A stretch of 64,000 bases of DNA from an uncultured Clostridia bacterium (GCA_947385955.1 CANDNA010000006.1:87345-151344), one strand, 5' to 3'; shown: positions 9,270 to 17,041, numbered from the stretch's first letter. Notes: a model not told the origin generated them from the sequence alone. A program made the numbers and translations.

Positions 9270-10385
9270 CTATGGCATCTTCCCGATGCCGTAATTGACG
9301 GAATGCTTCTCATAGAACTCGCGGCTTGCCTCCAGCAGCTTGTCATCCAGGATGCCCAGGTATCTGATCGTGGTATCCAGGTGCTTGTGCCCAAGAGCCT
9401 GGCTGATCAGTTCCAGCGGCCAGCCCGCATTCCATCTTGTGACTGCGAAATACCTCCGCAGCATGTGTGGCGTCAGTTCCGTGCCTGTCTTTTCCGCCGC
9501 CCGCTCCAGCATGGCGTAGACGCTGTCCACTTTCAGGGGCTGGCCTGCGGTATCGCCGGAGATATTGATGAACAGGTAGCTCTGGTGCTGGAGCAGTTCC
9601 CGGTATTCCGCAAGGTAGCCCATCAGGAATTCAAAGGCGTCATCGCTGATCTTGGCTTTCCGGTACTCCGCGTTCTTTGCGCGGGCCTCGTTTTCATTGT
9701 CATCGCGGAAATACACGCCGATGGTGTGCCTCTCATAGTCGATGTCCCTGGTGTAATCCACGCCCAGGATCTCCCCGATGCGGAACCCTGTCTCCGCGAT
9801 CAGCAGCAGGAGCAGCTGGTCGCGGCTGTTGGTGCATGCCTGCAGGGTGGCGATGATCTCATCCTCCCCCGCCGCCCTCACGTTGCGTTCCTCCGCTTTC
9901 ATATAGCCGCCGAAGGACCTGCACCGCAGCGTCCGTTTGACGCCCGCCGCATTGGGCACCGTGATCTGGCTGTAGGAGAGCACCCGGAGGCTCGGCACAT
10001 AGCCGCACTCCGACATAAAAAGATAGAACCCGAACACATCCTTTAAGTATGCGTTGCAGGTCCCATTGTCAGCATCCCCTGTTTTCTTTTTCTCCGTATG
10101 GCACCCCTCTTTCAGCCAGTATAAAAACTGTGTGAAGTGGCTGCTCTGTTCCTCATACCCCATGCCGCAGACTGCGGGGAAGTCCAGTTCCTTTTCCGCA
10201 AGGTATTCCATGTAGCAGCACAGGGAAAAGGCATACCGTTTCACCGTGTTCGGGGAAAGGTTTGACTTTATCTTGTGTTTCAGGTATTTGCTTGGGAGCA
10301 GGGCGACCTCCAGTGTCTCCCCGTCCATGATGTAAAAATATTTTGCCGTCCCTTCGGCTGCTGTTTCCACTGTATAGCGTTTCAC
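9270..10385 (-). CDS. tnpA: Tyrosine recombinase, TnpA-like
   Basis: The GTG start at 10385 follows a G-rich ribosome site; 371 residues, matching the 361 of Tn554 TnpA. There is a SAM-like N-terminal domain (NLSPNTVKRYAFSLCCYMEYL) and a catalytic domain with Arg in ETGFRIGEIL, Lys in YRKAKIS, HMLRRYFA, GHKHLDTT and Tyr in IRYLGI. First gene of the recombinase operon, so its upstream region probably controls excision and integration. Confidence 0.9.
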   Translation of the reverse strand: MKRYTVETAAEGTAKYFYIMDGETLEVALLPSKYLKHKIKSNLSPNTVKRYAFSLCCYMEYLAEKELDFPAVCGMGYEEQSSHFTQFLYWLKEGCHTEKKKTGDADNGTCNAYLKDVFGFYLFMSECGYVPSLRVLSYSQITVPNAAGVKRTLRCRSFGGYMKAEERNVRAAGEDEIIATLQACTNSRDQLLLLLIAETGFRIGEILGVDYTRDIDYERHTIGVYFRDDNENEARAKNAEYRKAKISDDAFEFLMGYLAEYRELLQHQSYLFINISGDTAGQPLKVDSVYAMLERAAEKTGTELTPHMLRRYFAVTRWNAGWPLELISQALGHKHLDTTIRYLGILDDKLLEASREFYEKHSVNYGIGKMP

Positions 10386-10414
10386 CTGCCCCCGCCCCCT
10401 TTCCTGACGCCATA

Positions 10415-10428
10415 CACAGTATACCGTG
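10415..10428. promoter_or_regulatory. Candidate operator upstream of tnpA
   Basis: CACAGTATACCGTG is a palindrome with a single mismatched pair and contains TATACT on the minus strand, which could serve as a -10 for the recombinase operon. It lies 30 bases upstream of the tnpA start. No good -35 was found at 17 bases. Confidence 0.35.
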
Positions 10429-10501
10429 TAAGTGTGATGTTATCTATATCCATACCCAACAAACATGGCTGCCGGAAATAAAGCAGAACCGACAAAGGTT
10501 T

Positions 10502-10609
10502 TCAGTCTGTCTGGTAGCTTCCCGCCACGCTGACCGCTATGCCCGCAATCACAAACATAACCGTCAGGAAAAGTATAATGAATATTGCCGCTCCTATGAT
10601 CCACGCCAT
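10502..10609 (-). CDS. Small single-span membrane protein (35 aa)
   Basis: The ATG at 10609 follows a strong GGAAGGAGG site and encodes 35 residues that are almost wholly one hydrophobic helix (residues 3-30) with a short polar end. The ribosome site and clean membrane segment argue it is translated. It lies between the recombinase operon and the resolvase-like gene. Role unknown. Confidence 0.5.
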   Translation of the reverse strand: MAWIIGAAIFIILFLTVMFVIAGIAVSVAGSYQTD

Positions 10610-10797
10610 GTTCCGGCCTCCTTCCAATCTTTTTTTGTCTGGCAATCCGTTTTTTGGATTCCACAGGCTCCATGCCTTACATCTGTATGTGCCGGACAGG
10701 GGCTCCAAGCCCTGCCTCCTGCAGAATCCGGCTGCCAGCGGTTATCTCCTGCCAGCGTTCAAATTCCCTGATATCCATATCCGTCTTCCTTTCCTGG

Positions 10798-11142
10798 CTA
10801 TAACAGTTCCATGGGACCGGTCAGGGGGGAATACACCCGTATGCGGCGCTCCTTTGCCAGTGCCTGGAGCTGCGCCATCTGCATGGATGAATGCGTCAGG
10901 CAGCGGCGGCTTGCCACCAGCAGGATGTCCACTTCCCCACGGGCAGCCGCATCCACAAAGCGTTTGAACCCAGGCCGCTCCCACAGGGGCTTCTGCCCGG
11001 CATCGCTGGAGCTTCCCGCCACTTCAAATCCCATCTGCCCGGCGTATTCCATCAGCTGCCGGCGCTGTTTCTTTAATGTCTCATTTCCATCTTCCGGTGC
11101 GTCGATCGAGCAGTATGCCCACGCCCGTTTCCTGCTTTCCAT
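10798..11142 (-). CDS. Resolvase-domain-like protein, probably catalytically dead
   Basis: The 114-residue protein looks like the N-terminal fold of serine recombinases: RKRAWAYCSIDAPED at the start, KKQRRQLMEYAGQMGFEV, the RPGFKRFVDAA helix and the DILLVASRRCL strand. In true resolvases the first strand reads Y-x-R-x-S with the nucleophilic Ser; here it is Y-C-S-I-D, so neither the Arg nor the Ser is in place. No DNA-binding extension follows. It may have been kept as a regulatory or structural protein. Confidence 0.65.
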   Translation of the reverse strand: MESRKRAWAYCSIDAPEDGNETLKKQRRQLMEYAGQMGFEVAGSSSDAGQKPLWERPGFKRFVDAAARGEVDILLVASRRCLTHSSMQMAQLQALAKERRIRVYSPLTGPMELL

Positions 11143-11186
11143 AAGCCGTCCCCTTTCTGTTCCCCGGCAGGCCTCTGCCGGAGGTT

Positions 11187-11579
11187 CTAATCTTTCCCCG
11201 CCTGCGTTTCCGATCCCTCCTGGGGGAAGAGTATCCCGTCCAGTCCGAAGCTGACCGCAATGGCATGGTCCACATCCCGCATGGTCGCCCTGCCCGCCCG
11301 GCCTATGTATTCCTTTAGCCTGGCACGGTCAATGGTGCGCACCTGCTCCAGCAGTACGGTGGATTCCTGCTCCAGCCCGCGGGGGCTGTCCTCCATCCTG
11401 ATGTGGGTGGGCAGCGGTTTCTTCCCCTGCCTGCTGGTGATTGCCGCCGCAATCACTGTGGGGCTGTGCCGGTTCCCCATGTCGTTCTGTATGATCAGCA
11501 CAGGACGGGTGCCGCCCTGCTCGCTCCCGACCACAGGTGCCAGGTCTGCATAGTAGATATCACCCCGTCTGATATTCAT
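11187..11579 (-). CDS. MazF/PemK-type mRNA endoribonuclease toxin
   Basis: The start at 11579 (MNIRRGDIYYADL) follows AAGGAGAAAA and gives 130 residues. The MazF fold is evident: RRGDIYYADLAPVVGSEQGG at the N-terminus, TRPVLIIQND, PTVIAAAITS, then LEQVRTIDRARL. The conserved Arg of the RGD-type start, a Thr in AAITS and the RTIDRARL region are present. Such toxins cleave mRNA and are usually held by a small antitoxin just upstream. Here the upstream gene encodes a larger 152-residue protein of unknown family, so the partner is unclear. Confidence 0.85.
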   Translation of the reverse strand: MNIRRGDIYYADLAPVVGSEQGGTRPVLIIQNDMGNRHSPTVIAAAITSRQGKKPLPTHIRMEDSPRGLEQESTVLLEQVRTIDRARLKEYIGRAGRATMRDVDHAIAVSFGLDGILFPQEGSETQAGKD

Positions 11580-11620
11580 GTCCGTTTTCTCCTTCCTGCG
11601 GGCCTCCCCGCATCCATTCC

Positions 11621-12079
11621 TTATCCCATGCCACACTCCATGCCGTATTCCGCCATGGTCACAGCCCTGTCCTCCGCCGCAAAATAGGCATCAGCCTGCC
11701 GCCTGTCAAGCTGGAGGATCTCCCCTGCCTCTTTCTCCCCCGCCTGGATCTGCGCCAGGCAGGTAATGACCTTTGTGCGCACACCACGTCCGAGAGTTCC
11801 GCTGATAGTGCCGCCGCTGGCGTCAAGGAGCAGCCTGTCCGCAATGTCCGTGACCGTTACCCTCTGTGCGTCATGGTGGCTGGCGATAAATCCTGCCAGG
11901 TTTTCCGGTGTCGTGGCAATCAGGTATTCTTTCCTGGAACTTCCTTCTCCCGTGGGATGTTCTTCTCCCATGGGATACCCTTCTCCCATTGCCTCCCCGT
12001 CTGCCGGGTACACATAGGCATACCCCATCGTCTCCGTATCCATAATTTTCTCCATCATGTCTATCGTTTTCTGGTCCAT
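11621..12079 (-). CDS. Unrecognised protein upstream of mazF; possible antitoxin
   Basis: The start at 12079 (MDQKTIDMMEK) follows GGAGGGAGC; 152 residues. The first third contains a short near-repeat rich in Gly, Glu, Met and Pro (GEGYPMGEEHPTGEG), visible in DNA as repeats of TTCTCCCATGGGAT. The C-terminal two thirds are predicted helical and alternately charged. It ends 41 bases before mazF and is probably cotranscribed, so an antitoxin role is possible, but I recognise no known antitoxin fold such as RHH or AbrB. Its leader is the structured region at 12120-12650. Confidence 0.55.
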   Translation of the reverse strand: MDQKTIDMMEKIMDTETMGYAYVYPADGEAMGEGYPMGEEHPTGEGSSRKEYLIATTPENLAGFIASHHDAQRVTVTDIADRLLLDASGGTISGTLGRGVRTKVITCLAQIQAGEKEAGEILQLDRRQADAYFAAEDRAVTMAEYGMECGMG

Positions 12080-12119
12080 ATGCTCCCTCCTGTAAAAGCA
12101 GATGCTTCCATGCCCCATC

Positions 12120-12650
12120 TTTCATGACACAAGGACGGCGGCAGGCTCCGGTGCGGCCGTTTGGAATGTCCTCCCGGCTTTCGGCAGCCTGCCGCCGTAG
12201 TTTCTATCATGAAAGCATTTCCCTCCGGAAATTCCCGGCCCGGAAATGCCTGTCCTTCGTTTTTGTTTCAGTCTGCCCCTGTTCGACACTACTCCCCGGA
12301 GCGGACGCGGGATGCGCCCATAGGCAGCAGGCAAAGACCGGCCCTGGCTTATGGCCGTCATGGGACTTTCACCCCTCCGAGGATCTCTCCGAGCCGCCCT
12401 CATTGCGTGTTCCCGCTCCTGCGGGGCTGTGACTGGACGGAAGTATCATTGTAGGCTGTCCATGTCATGGCAAACGGCCCGCCACAGGCCGTCTTGGGAC
12501 GGACATTTGCCGCTCTGCACCTTTGATGTCATCTTTTTGACAGGTTTCCCTGCAGGTGGTCCTGGCGTGTCCTCCGCTCCGCTTAGCTCTTTCAAGCTGG
12601 ACAGCTAACGTATCTATGCTGCTGGATATGACCGCCTCGCGGCGGTATTT
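12120..12650 (-). ncRNA. Candidate large structured RNA or leader
   Basis: More than 500 bases without a convincing gene but dense in inverted repeats. TTTCATGA (12120-12127) pairs with TCATGAAA (12207-12214). Nested inside, a 13-base arm ACGGCGGCAGGCT (12135-12147) pairs with AGCCTGCCGCCGT (12186-12198). GCATTTCC and GGAAATGC bound a hairpin at 12215-12249. ACCGCC and GGCGGT form a stem near 12631-12646. On the minus strand GGGGTGAAAGTCCC (about 12369) resembles a motif common in group II intron domain I, but no intron reverse transcriptase and no domain V were found. It lies directly upstream of the 152-residue gene and downstream of the sigma-like gene, so it may be a leader, a free RNA or a decayed ribozyme. 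Confidence 0.4.
12248..12263. repeat. 16-base inverted repeat, copy 1
   Basis: GCCTGTCCTTCGTTTT here is the exact reverse complement of 13210-13225. This copy is inside the structured region. Confidence 0.75.
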
Positions 12651-12725
12651 TTCAACGGGCAGAGGGGAGAAAAAATCCCCCTCTACTTACTTCCACGTTG
12701 GCAGAGCATTTTGCACACCCTGAAA

Positions 12726-13178
12726 TCAAAAATTTTCCAAAAAATTTTTCAGCTTCTCCAGGATGCGGTTTTTCCGCTTGTGTACGGCATTGCGGTATAT
12801 CCCCATTTCCGCTGCCGCCTCCCGCTCGGTCTGCCCCTGAAAAAACAGGCGGTCCACCAATTCACGCTCATCATCAGAGAGCAGGGAAATCGCCTTATGT
12901 AGCTGTGCGTACTGGAGCCTGCGCAGCACGGTTTCCTCCACGCCCTCCGTGTCTGCGGCAAACTGCACTTCCTGCTCCGCCAGCCGTTCAAGGGAATCTT
13001 CCCTGCTGGGTATTGTGGTTATGGTCTGGTCCTCCTGGTTTATGACGGTCTGCTCCGTCTTGAGGTCATATTCCTGGTACTGCATTTTCCTTTCTGTGGT
13101 TCTCAGCACAGCGATCACTTCCTCGCCGGCCTCCGGATACATCTTCTTATAGTCCGGGATTCTGTATGCCTTTGCCAT
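12726..13178 (-). CDS. Sigma-70-family-like protein (region 4 HTH)
   Basis: The start at 13178 (MAKAYRIPDY) has GAAGGAGGACA upstream; 150 residues. The C-terminal half matches sigma region 4: LLSDDERELVDRLFFQG followed by the helix-turn-helix QTEREAAAEMGIYRNAVHKRKNRI. The N-terminal half is charged and not like sigma region 2. Such short sigma-like proteins are common in Firmicute conjugative elements, where they are thought to activate element genes. Its leader holds one arm of a 16-base inverted repeat whose other arm is in the structured region downstream. Confidence 0.8.
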   Translation of the reverse strand: MAKAYRIPDYKKMYPEAGEEVIAVLRTTERKMQYQEYDLKTEQTVINQEDQTITTIPSREDSLERLAEQEVQFAADTEGVEETVLRRLQYAQLHKAISLLSDDERELVDRLFFQGQTEREAAAEMGIYRNAVHKRKNRILEKLKNFLENF

Positions 13179-13209
13179 AGGCTTGTCCTCCTTCATTTCC
13201 AGATTTCAG

Positions 13210-13225
13210 AAAACGAAGGACAGGC
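13210..13225. repeat. 16-base inverted repeat, copy 2
   Basis: AAAACGAAGGACAGGC is complementary to copy 1 at 12248-12263. It lies 31 bases upstream of the sigma-like start, within its untranslated leader. Confidence 0.75.
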
Positions 13226-13254
13226 GGCGGGCTGCGGCATCTTCCCATGACAGC

Positions 13255-13292
13255 AAAAGAGCGCGGACCTTTTTTGCAGGGTGCGCTCTTTT
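13255..13292. terminator. Hairpin with terminator features, upstream of the sigma-like gene
   Basis: AAAAGAGCGC (13255-13264) pairs exactly with GCGCTCTTTT (13283-13292), with A- and T-runs forming the base of the stem. On the minus strand it would act in the leader of the sigma-like gene as a terminator or attenuator. Confidence 0.6.
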
Positions 13293-13714
13293 GTAGGATT
13301 TTGTTTTTTTCTATATGACAGGGCAGAAAAGGCGGGAAATGTGTCGAACATAAAAAGTCCGCAGCCCCTCTGGGAACTGCGGTGTGTATGGATAATATAT
13401 GATATCCTGCCTTATGCGGCACAAACTCCTGCCCTGTCTGTTTTATGGTTATGGTGTCCCCTTTCCGGGGACATTCGGCTTTCTACTGCATCTTTTCCCC
13501 TGGCAATCTGCCAATGGGGAGATTATAAACTGCACAAAGGTAGGCTAAGTGTATGGCAGGTGTAGCGTTGGTGTAGGAAAACGCAAGTTACGACACAGGC
13601 AGGCGGCGCTTTGTCGGATAAGGCATATTTTTACAAAAATGTGCGGATCAGCCCTAAAAATGGGCAAAAAAAAGAGCGGCCCGAACTGTATATCCAAGCC
13701 ACCGTTTGTATATT
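13293..13714. other. Regulatory-looking gap without a gene
   Basis: About 420 bases with no supported gene. It holds small hairpins (TGTCCCC/GGGGACA near 13456-13473; CCGCAG/CTGCGG near 13361-13382) and repeated GTGTA(G/T) words at 13548-13580. The promoter of the sigma-like gene is expected here but was not identified. Confidence 0.4.
13666..13702 (-). terminator. Probable terminator of the OmpR-type regulator gene
   Basis: On the minus strand GTGGCT pairs with GGCCGC (two G-U pairs) and is followed by TC and eight T residues. It lies just after the stop of the gene at 13715-14131. Confidence 0.5.
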
Positions 13715-14131
13715 TTATTCCGGCACCACCTCAAAACAATACCCTACTTCCCTGACACAGCGGATCGTAAAGGGGGCATCCGGCAATGCCTTATACAGCT
13801 TCTCACGCAGGTTCCTGATCTGGCATTTCACCGCATTGTTCTCCCGGCCGATCGCCTCATCTCCCCATACCTTCTGGTATATCTGTCCATAAGTGAGGAC
13901 CTGCCCCCTGTTCACCACCAGCAGATAAAAAAGGTCATATTCCTTTGTTGTAAGATTGATTTCTTTCCGCCCGCGGTATATCTTCCTGCGGCTTGGGTAG
14001 ATCTCCAGCCCTGGCACTGACAGTATCGAATCATCATTCATCTGCACATATCCAAAGTCAGGGTAGCGTTTCAGGACTTCCATCACTTCATCAAACGCCG
14101 GGGATTCCTGTTTATTAAACTCAACTATCAA
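13715..14131 (-). CDS. OmpR-type winged-helix DNA-binding protein without receiver domain
   Basis: 138 residues with a Trans_reg_C winged helix at about 40-136: LEIYPSRRKIYRGRKEINLTTKEYDLFYLL, then the recognition helix region NAVKCQIRNLREKL and the wing VREVGYCFEV. The receiver domain of a normal response regulator is absent, although the codons just upstream read RILIVE, like the start of one, suggesting descent by internal deletion. The only start codon is TTG at 14131, with AAGGTGAT about 14 bases upstream, so the start is uncertain. Likely a regulator of the accessory cluster or the recombination genes. Confidence 0.8.
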   Translation of the reverse strand: MIVEFNKQESPAFDEVMEVLKRYPDFGYVQMNDDSILSVPGLEIYPSRRKIYRGRKEINLTTKEYDLFYLLVVNRGQVLTYGQIYQKVWGDEAIGRENNAVKCQIRNLREKLYKALPDAPFTIRCVREVGYCFEVVPE

Positions 14132-14279
14132 TATGCGTCCGATACTATCACCTTCTACGTCCTTTTATCTTCTATACTTCAATGCGTCTATTGGTATCTC
14201 CCAACAAACGCTCTTACCATAGTTTCATTATGCTCATTATCATTTGCCTTCAGCATATTCCGCATTATATCAATTCTTC

Positions 14280-14804
14280 CTATGCTCTTGCGTCAAAGCC
14301 ACCCTGCGCTTTCATTCCGGCAATGCCGGAATTTATCTCCTGCCTTGCCGCATGGTACGCATCATAGTAGGCAGCCTTCAAAGCGCCATGCACTTCCGTT
14401 TCCGCCTTCGACTCCTTCTCATGCCAGCCCACGCCTGCGGTGTATGTAAGGATTTCGTCACCGTTTTCATCATACACATGGACTCCGCCGCCGGACTGGA
14501 ACTCGGCTTCATACGGCTCGCCAAACAGGATGCACAGCCACCTCCTGTCCGCCTCCTCTATCTGCTTCATATCAGCCGTGGCCCGGTTCATTCTGCCGAT
14601 CAGTGCAGCCCTGTCCGGCGCGACTTTTGCAACCTCGCTTTTCCGCAGGGCGAGGAACTGATTCCCCATATAGACATTCTGCGCCGCATCCTCTTTTGCA
14701 AGCACCGTTATCTTCTCCCGGAGAGAGTCTGTCAGCTTCCAGCCTTTCTTGGATGATGCCTTTCCTGCTGCCGGATGTGTATTCTTAATTCCTGTTATCT
14801 CCAT
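14280..14804 (-). CDS. MEITGIK-type cluster protein, copy 1
   Basis: 174 residues, unrecognised. The start (MEITGIKN) resembles the short N-terminal motif of four other proteins in this cluster. No signal peptide or transmembrane helix is visible. The middle has a helical segment, a central VHVYDENGDEILTYTAGVGWHEKES stretch and a C-terminal helix with AAYYDAYHAARQEIN. It is a close paralogue of the gene at 16332-16859: nearly all residues after position 20 agree and about 230 bases are almost identical. Last gene (3' end) of the cluster. Confidence 0.75.
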   Translation of the reverse strand: MEITGIKNTHPAAGKASSKKGWKLTDSLREKITVLAKEDAAQNVYMGNQFLALRKSEVAKVAPDRAALIGRMNRATADMKQIEEADRRWLCILFGEPYEAEFQSGGGVHVYDENGDEILTYTAGVGWHEKESKAETEVHGALKAAYYDAYHAARQEINSGIAGMKAQGGFDARA

Positions 14805-14924
14805 ACAAAAAATGTCCTTTCAGAACAGGGAAACCAGCCTGTCCACCGATTCCCTCTTATCGTTTGTGCATTATTTGTTTTCTTCCATGGTACTTATGTA
14901 TCAGAACTGCCTGTGCAGTACATA

Positions 14925-16226
14925 CTAATCATCCGCAATCTTTATGTTCGAGCCAGCCACCTCGTATCTTACTTTGTAGCCAGAGAGCGCATCCATCCCA
15001 TACACCCGCCCATAATCATAGAGCATCAGTATGTCATCCCTTAACTGCTCATACCGGCCATTGCTTTCCTGTGAATTTAGCAGCTGGCACATCTTTTCGG
15101 GAAGCCCGCTGATCTTTCCGTTCCCGTCTACTGAAATATCATTCCATGAAAACTGTCCTCCCGTTGATTTTCCGAGAAAACCGGAAAGCTCCTTATATGC
15201 ATTGATCCGGTTGAATTCCTCCGTGGTATAATCAGACGCCTGCATATGGCAGTCCCAAAGTTCATCTGAAAACTGTTCTTCCAGTATTCCTGCAGTTCTC
15301 CGCTTTTCTTCCTCCGGTAAATCCCCGGTAATTGTTATCTTCCCATAAATATCCATTTCTATGGCATACTCTTTCCCCTGCACATCAATCCCCGCCTTTT
15401 CCAATGCTTCCTGCATCTTTGGGAGCAGCATGTTTTGTATCCTTCCATGAGCAGCCGCCAGCTCATAATCGTGCAGGTTCGCAAAGATTTTCAGGTATGC
15501 CTCCTCCTGCTTATCCAGCGGTTCACCGGATGCCTTTTTCTCCAACAGTTCTTCCACGCTTTTTGTACCTGTATAGCGTTCATCTTCCGGCAGGGAATCA
15601 TACTGCTCCCTGTGCAGCTTTTCGATTTCATCCCTGTATTCCTGCCCGCCATCTGCCTTCTCCTGCTTCTGGTACTTTTCTTCCGTAATCCGGATTCGGT
15701 ATGGCGCTTCTGTATTCACATTCCCGCCGCCGTGGTTTTCCACCTTAATGGTATAACTCTCTGAGCTATCCCAATCCGGCAGGGTAAGTTCCCTGCTGCC
15801 GTCACCGTTATCCTTCGCTATCCCTATCTGGCTGCCCTGCCTGTCATAAACAACCAGGTCATAGTTACAGCCCTCCGGAATATTTTCCAGCCGGATCGTT
15901 ACCTTCGTTCCTATGCCCATCTTCTCATAAAAGCCCTTCTGGGCATAAGAGAAGGAATAGCAGTCCACGTCCCCGTTTGCATCCAGTTTTCCTTCCAGAT
16001 AGCTGTCACGGTTCTGCAGCAATATGCCTAAATCATATGTGCTGTAATAGCTGTCTACCCTGTCATCGTATTTTGTTTTCTGACGGTAGCTGTCATTCTT
16101 ATTTTCCTCACAGTTTTCTACCAGAACAGTCTGTTCATTCAGTTCTTTCATGGGAGAGGCAAAACGCCCGCCCCCATAATGAGAGCCATTTATCAACGGA
16201 CTGCTAATATAGTGCGTATAGCTCAT
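14925..16226 (-). CDS. Cluster protein with a PPC-like beta domain
   Basis: 433 residues; GGAGGACA precedes the start. Residues about 65-190 resemble the bacterial prepeptidase C-terminal (PPC) domain: DSYLEGKLDANGDVDCYSF, a beta strand VTIRLENIPEGCNYDLVVYD, and SYTIKVENHGG. PPC domains normally occur in secreted proteins, yet there is no classical signal peptide. The C-terminal half is helical, with a region (EYAIEMDIYGKITITGDL) that echoes the 474-residue neighbour at 18728. It sits between the two MEITGIK paralogues, and its leader contains a type B repeat. Confidence 0.7.
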   Translation of the reverse strand: MSYTHYISSPLINGSHYGGGRFASPMKELNEQTVLVENCEENKNDSYRQKTKYDDRVDSYYSTYDLGILLQNRDSYLEGKLDANGDVDCYSFSYAQKGFYEKMGIGTKVTIRLENIPEGCNYDLVVYDRQGSQIGIAKDNGDGSRELTLPDWDSSESYTIKVENHGGGNVNTEAPYRIRITEEKYQKQEKADGGQEYRDEIEKLHREQYDSLPEDERYTGTKSVEELLEKKASGEPLDKQEEAYLKIFANLHDYELAAAHGRIQNMLLPKMQEALEKAGIDVQGKEYAIEMDIYGKITITGDLPEEEKRRTAGILEEQFSDELWDCHMQASDYTTEEFNRINAYKELSGFLGKSTGGQFSWNDISVDGNGKISGLPEKMCQLLNSQESNGRYEQLRDDILMLYDYGRVYGMDALSGYKVRYEVAGSNIKIADD

Positions 16227-16272
16227 TTCTCAAATGTCCTCCATTTCCTGTTTTCTTCCTCTGCCATCCGCC

Positions 16273-16310
16273 AAAGCCGCCCCTGTCCCCCGGATTTGCC
16301 GGAAACTGGG
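16273..16310 (-). repeat. Leader repeat type B, copy 1
   Basis: On the minus strand a CCCAGTTTCCGG segment followed by a G-rich block ending in GGCGGCTTT lies upstream of the 433-residue gene. It is shorter and more divergent than the other two type B copies. Confidence 0.55.
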
Positions 16311-16331
16311 AACGCTTGCACACGGATCTAC

Positions 16332-16859
16332 TTACGCCCTCGCGTCAAACCCGCCATGTGCTTCCATCCCAGAATTTATCTCCTGCCTTGCCGCATGGTA
16401 CGCATCATAGTAGGCCGCCTTCAAAGCGCCATGCACTTCCGTCTCCGCCTTCGACTCCTTCTCATGCCAGCCCACGCCTGCGGTGTATGTAAGGATTTCG
16501 TCACCGTTTTCATCATACACATGGACTCCGCCGCCGGACTGGAACTCGGCTTCATACGGCTCGCCAAACAGGATGCACAGCCACCTCCTGTCCGCCTCCT
16601 CTATCTGCTTCATGTTCCCCATATCGCCGGACATGGCCCGGTTCATTCTTCCGATCAGCGCCGCCCTGTCCGGCGCGACTTTGGCTACCTCGCTTTTCCG
16701 CAAGGAGAGGAACTTATTCCCCATATAGACATTCTGCGCCGCATCCTCTTTCGCAAGCGCAGTTACCTTCTCCCGGAGGGAGTCCGTCAGCTTCCAGCCT
16801 TTCTTGGATGATGCTTTTGATGTTAATGGGTGTATATTCTTAATTCCCGTTATCTCCAT
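16332..16859 (-). CDS. MEITGIK-type cluster protein, copy 2
   Basis: The start at 16859 (MEITGIKN) follows GAAAGGATAT and gives 175 residues. It is a paralogue of the gene at 14280-14804, differing mainly near the N-terminus, by a small insertion (SGDMGN) and near the C-terminus. The very high DNA identity in the middle implies a recent duplication or gene conversion. Function unknown. Confidence 0.75.
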   Translation of the reverse strand: MEITGIKNIHPLTSKASSKKGWKLTDSLREKVTALAKEDAAQNVYMGNKFLSLRKSEVAKVAPDRAALIGRMNRAMSGDMGNMKQIEEADRRWLCILFGEPYEAEFQSGGGVHVYDENGDEILTYTAGVGWHEKESKAETEVHGALKAAYYDAYHAARQEINSGMEAHGGFDARA

Positions 16860-16878
16860 GATACAATATCCTTTCTGC

Positions 16879-16930
16879 AAAAAGCCGCCCCCTGCTCCCC
16901 GAATTTGCCAATCTACCGGAAATCGGGGAT
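16879..16930 (-). repeat. Leader repeat type B, copy 2
   Basis: On the minus strand CATCCCCGATTTCCGG is followed by AGATTGGCAAATTCGGGG and GCAGGGGGC. CCCCGA and TCGGGG can pair. It lies in the leader of the gene at 16332-16859. Confidence 0.65.
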
Positions 16931-17041
16931 GACTGCCCTGTCCGACTGTAGCTTATTGTTGATATGGGGCGGAAATATTCCGCCCCATTTATACCTGCCA
17001 GTCTGCTTCACCTAATTCCCATTCCGGGAGTATGTAAAGCA

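Noticed and set aside
12120..12650. Complete group II intron
   Set aside because: A GTGAAAGTCCC-like word is present, but no reverse transcriptase gene and no domain V hairpin were found.
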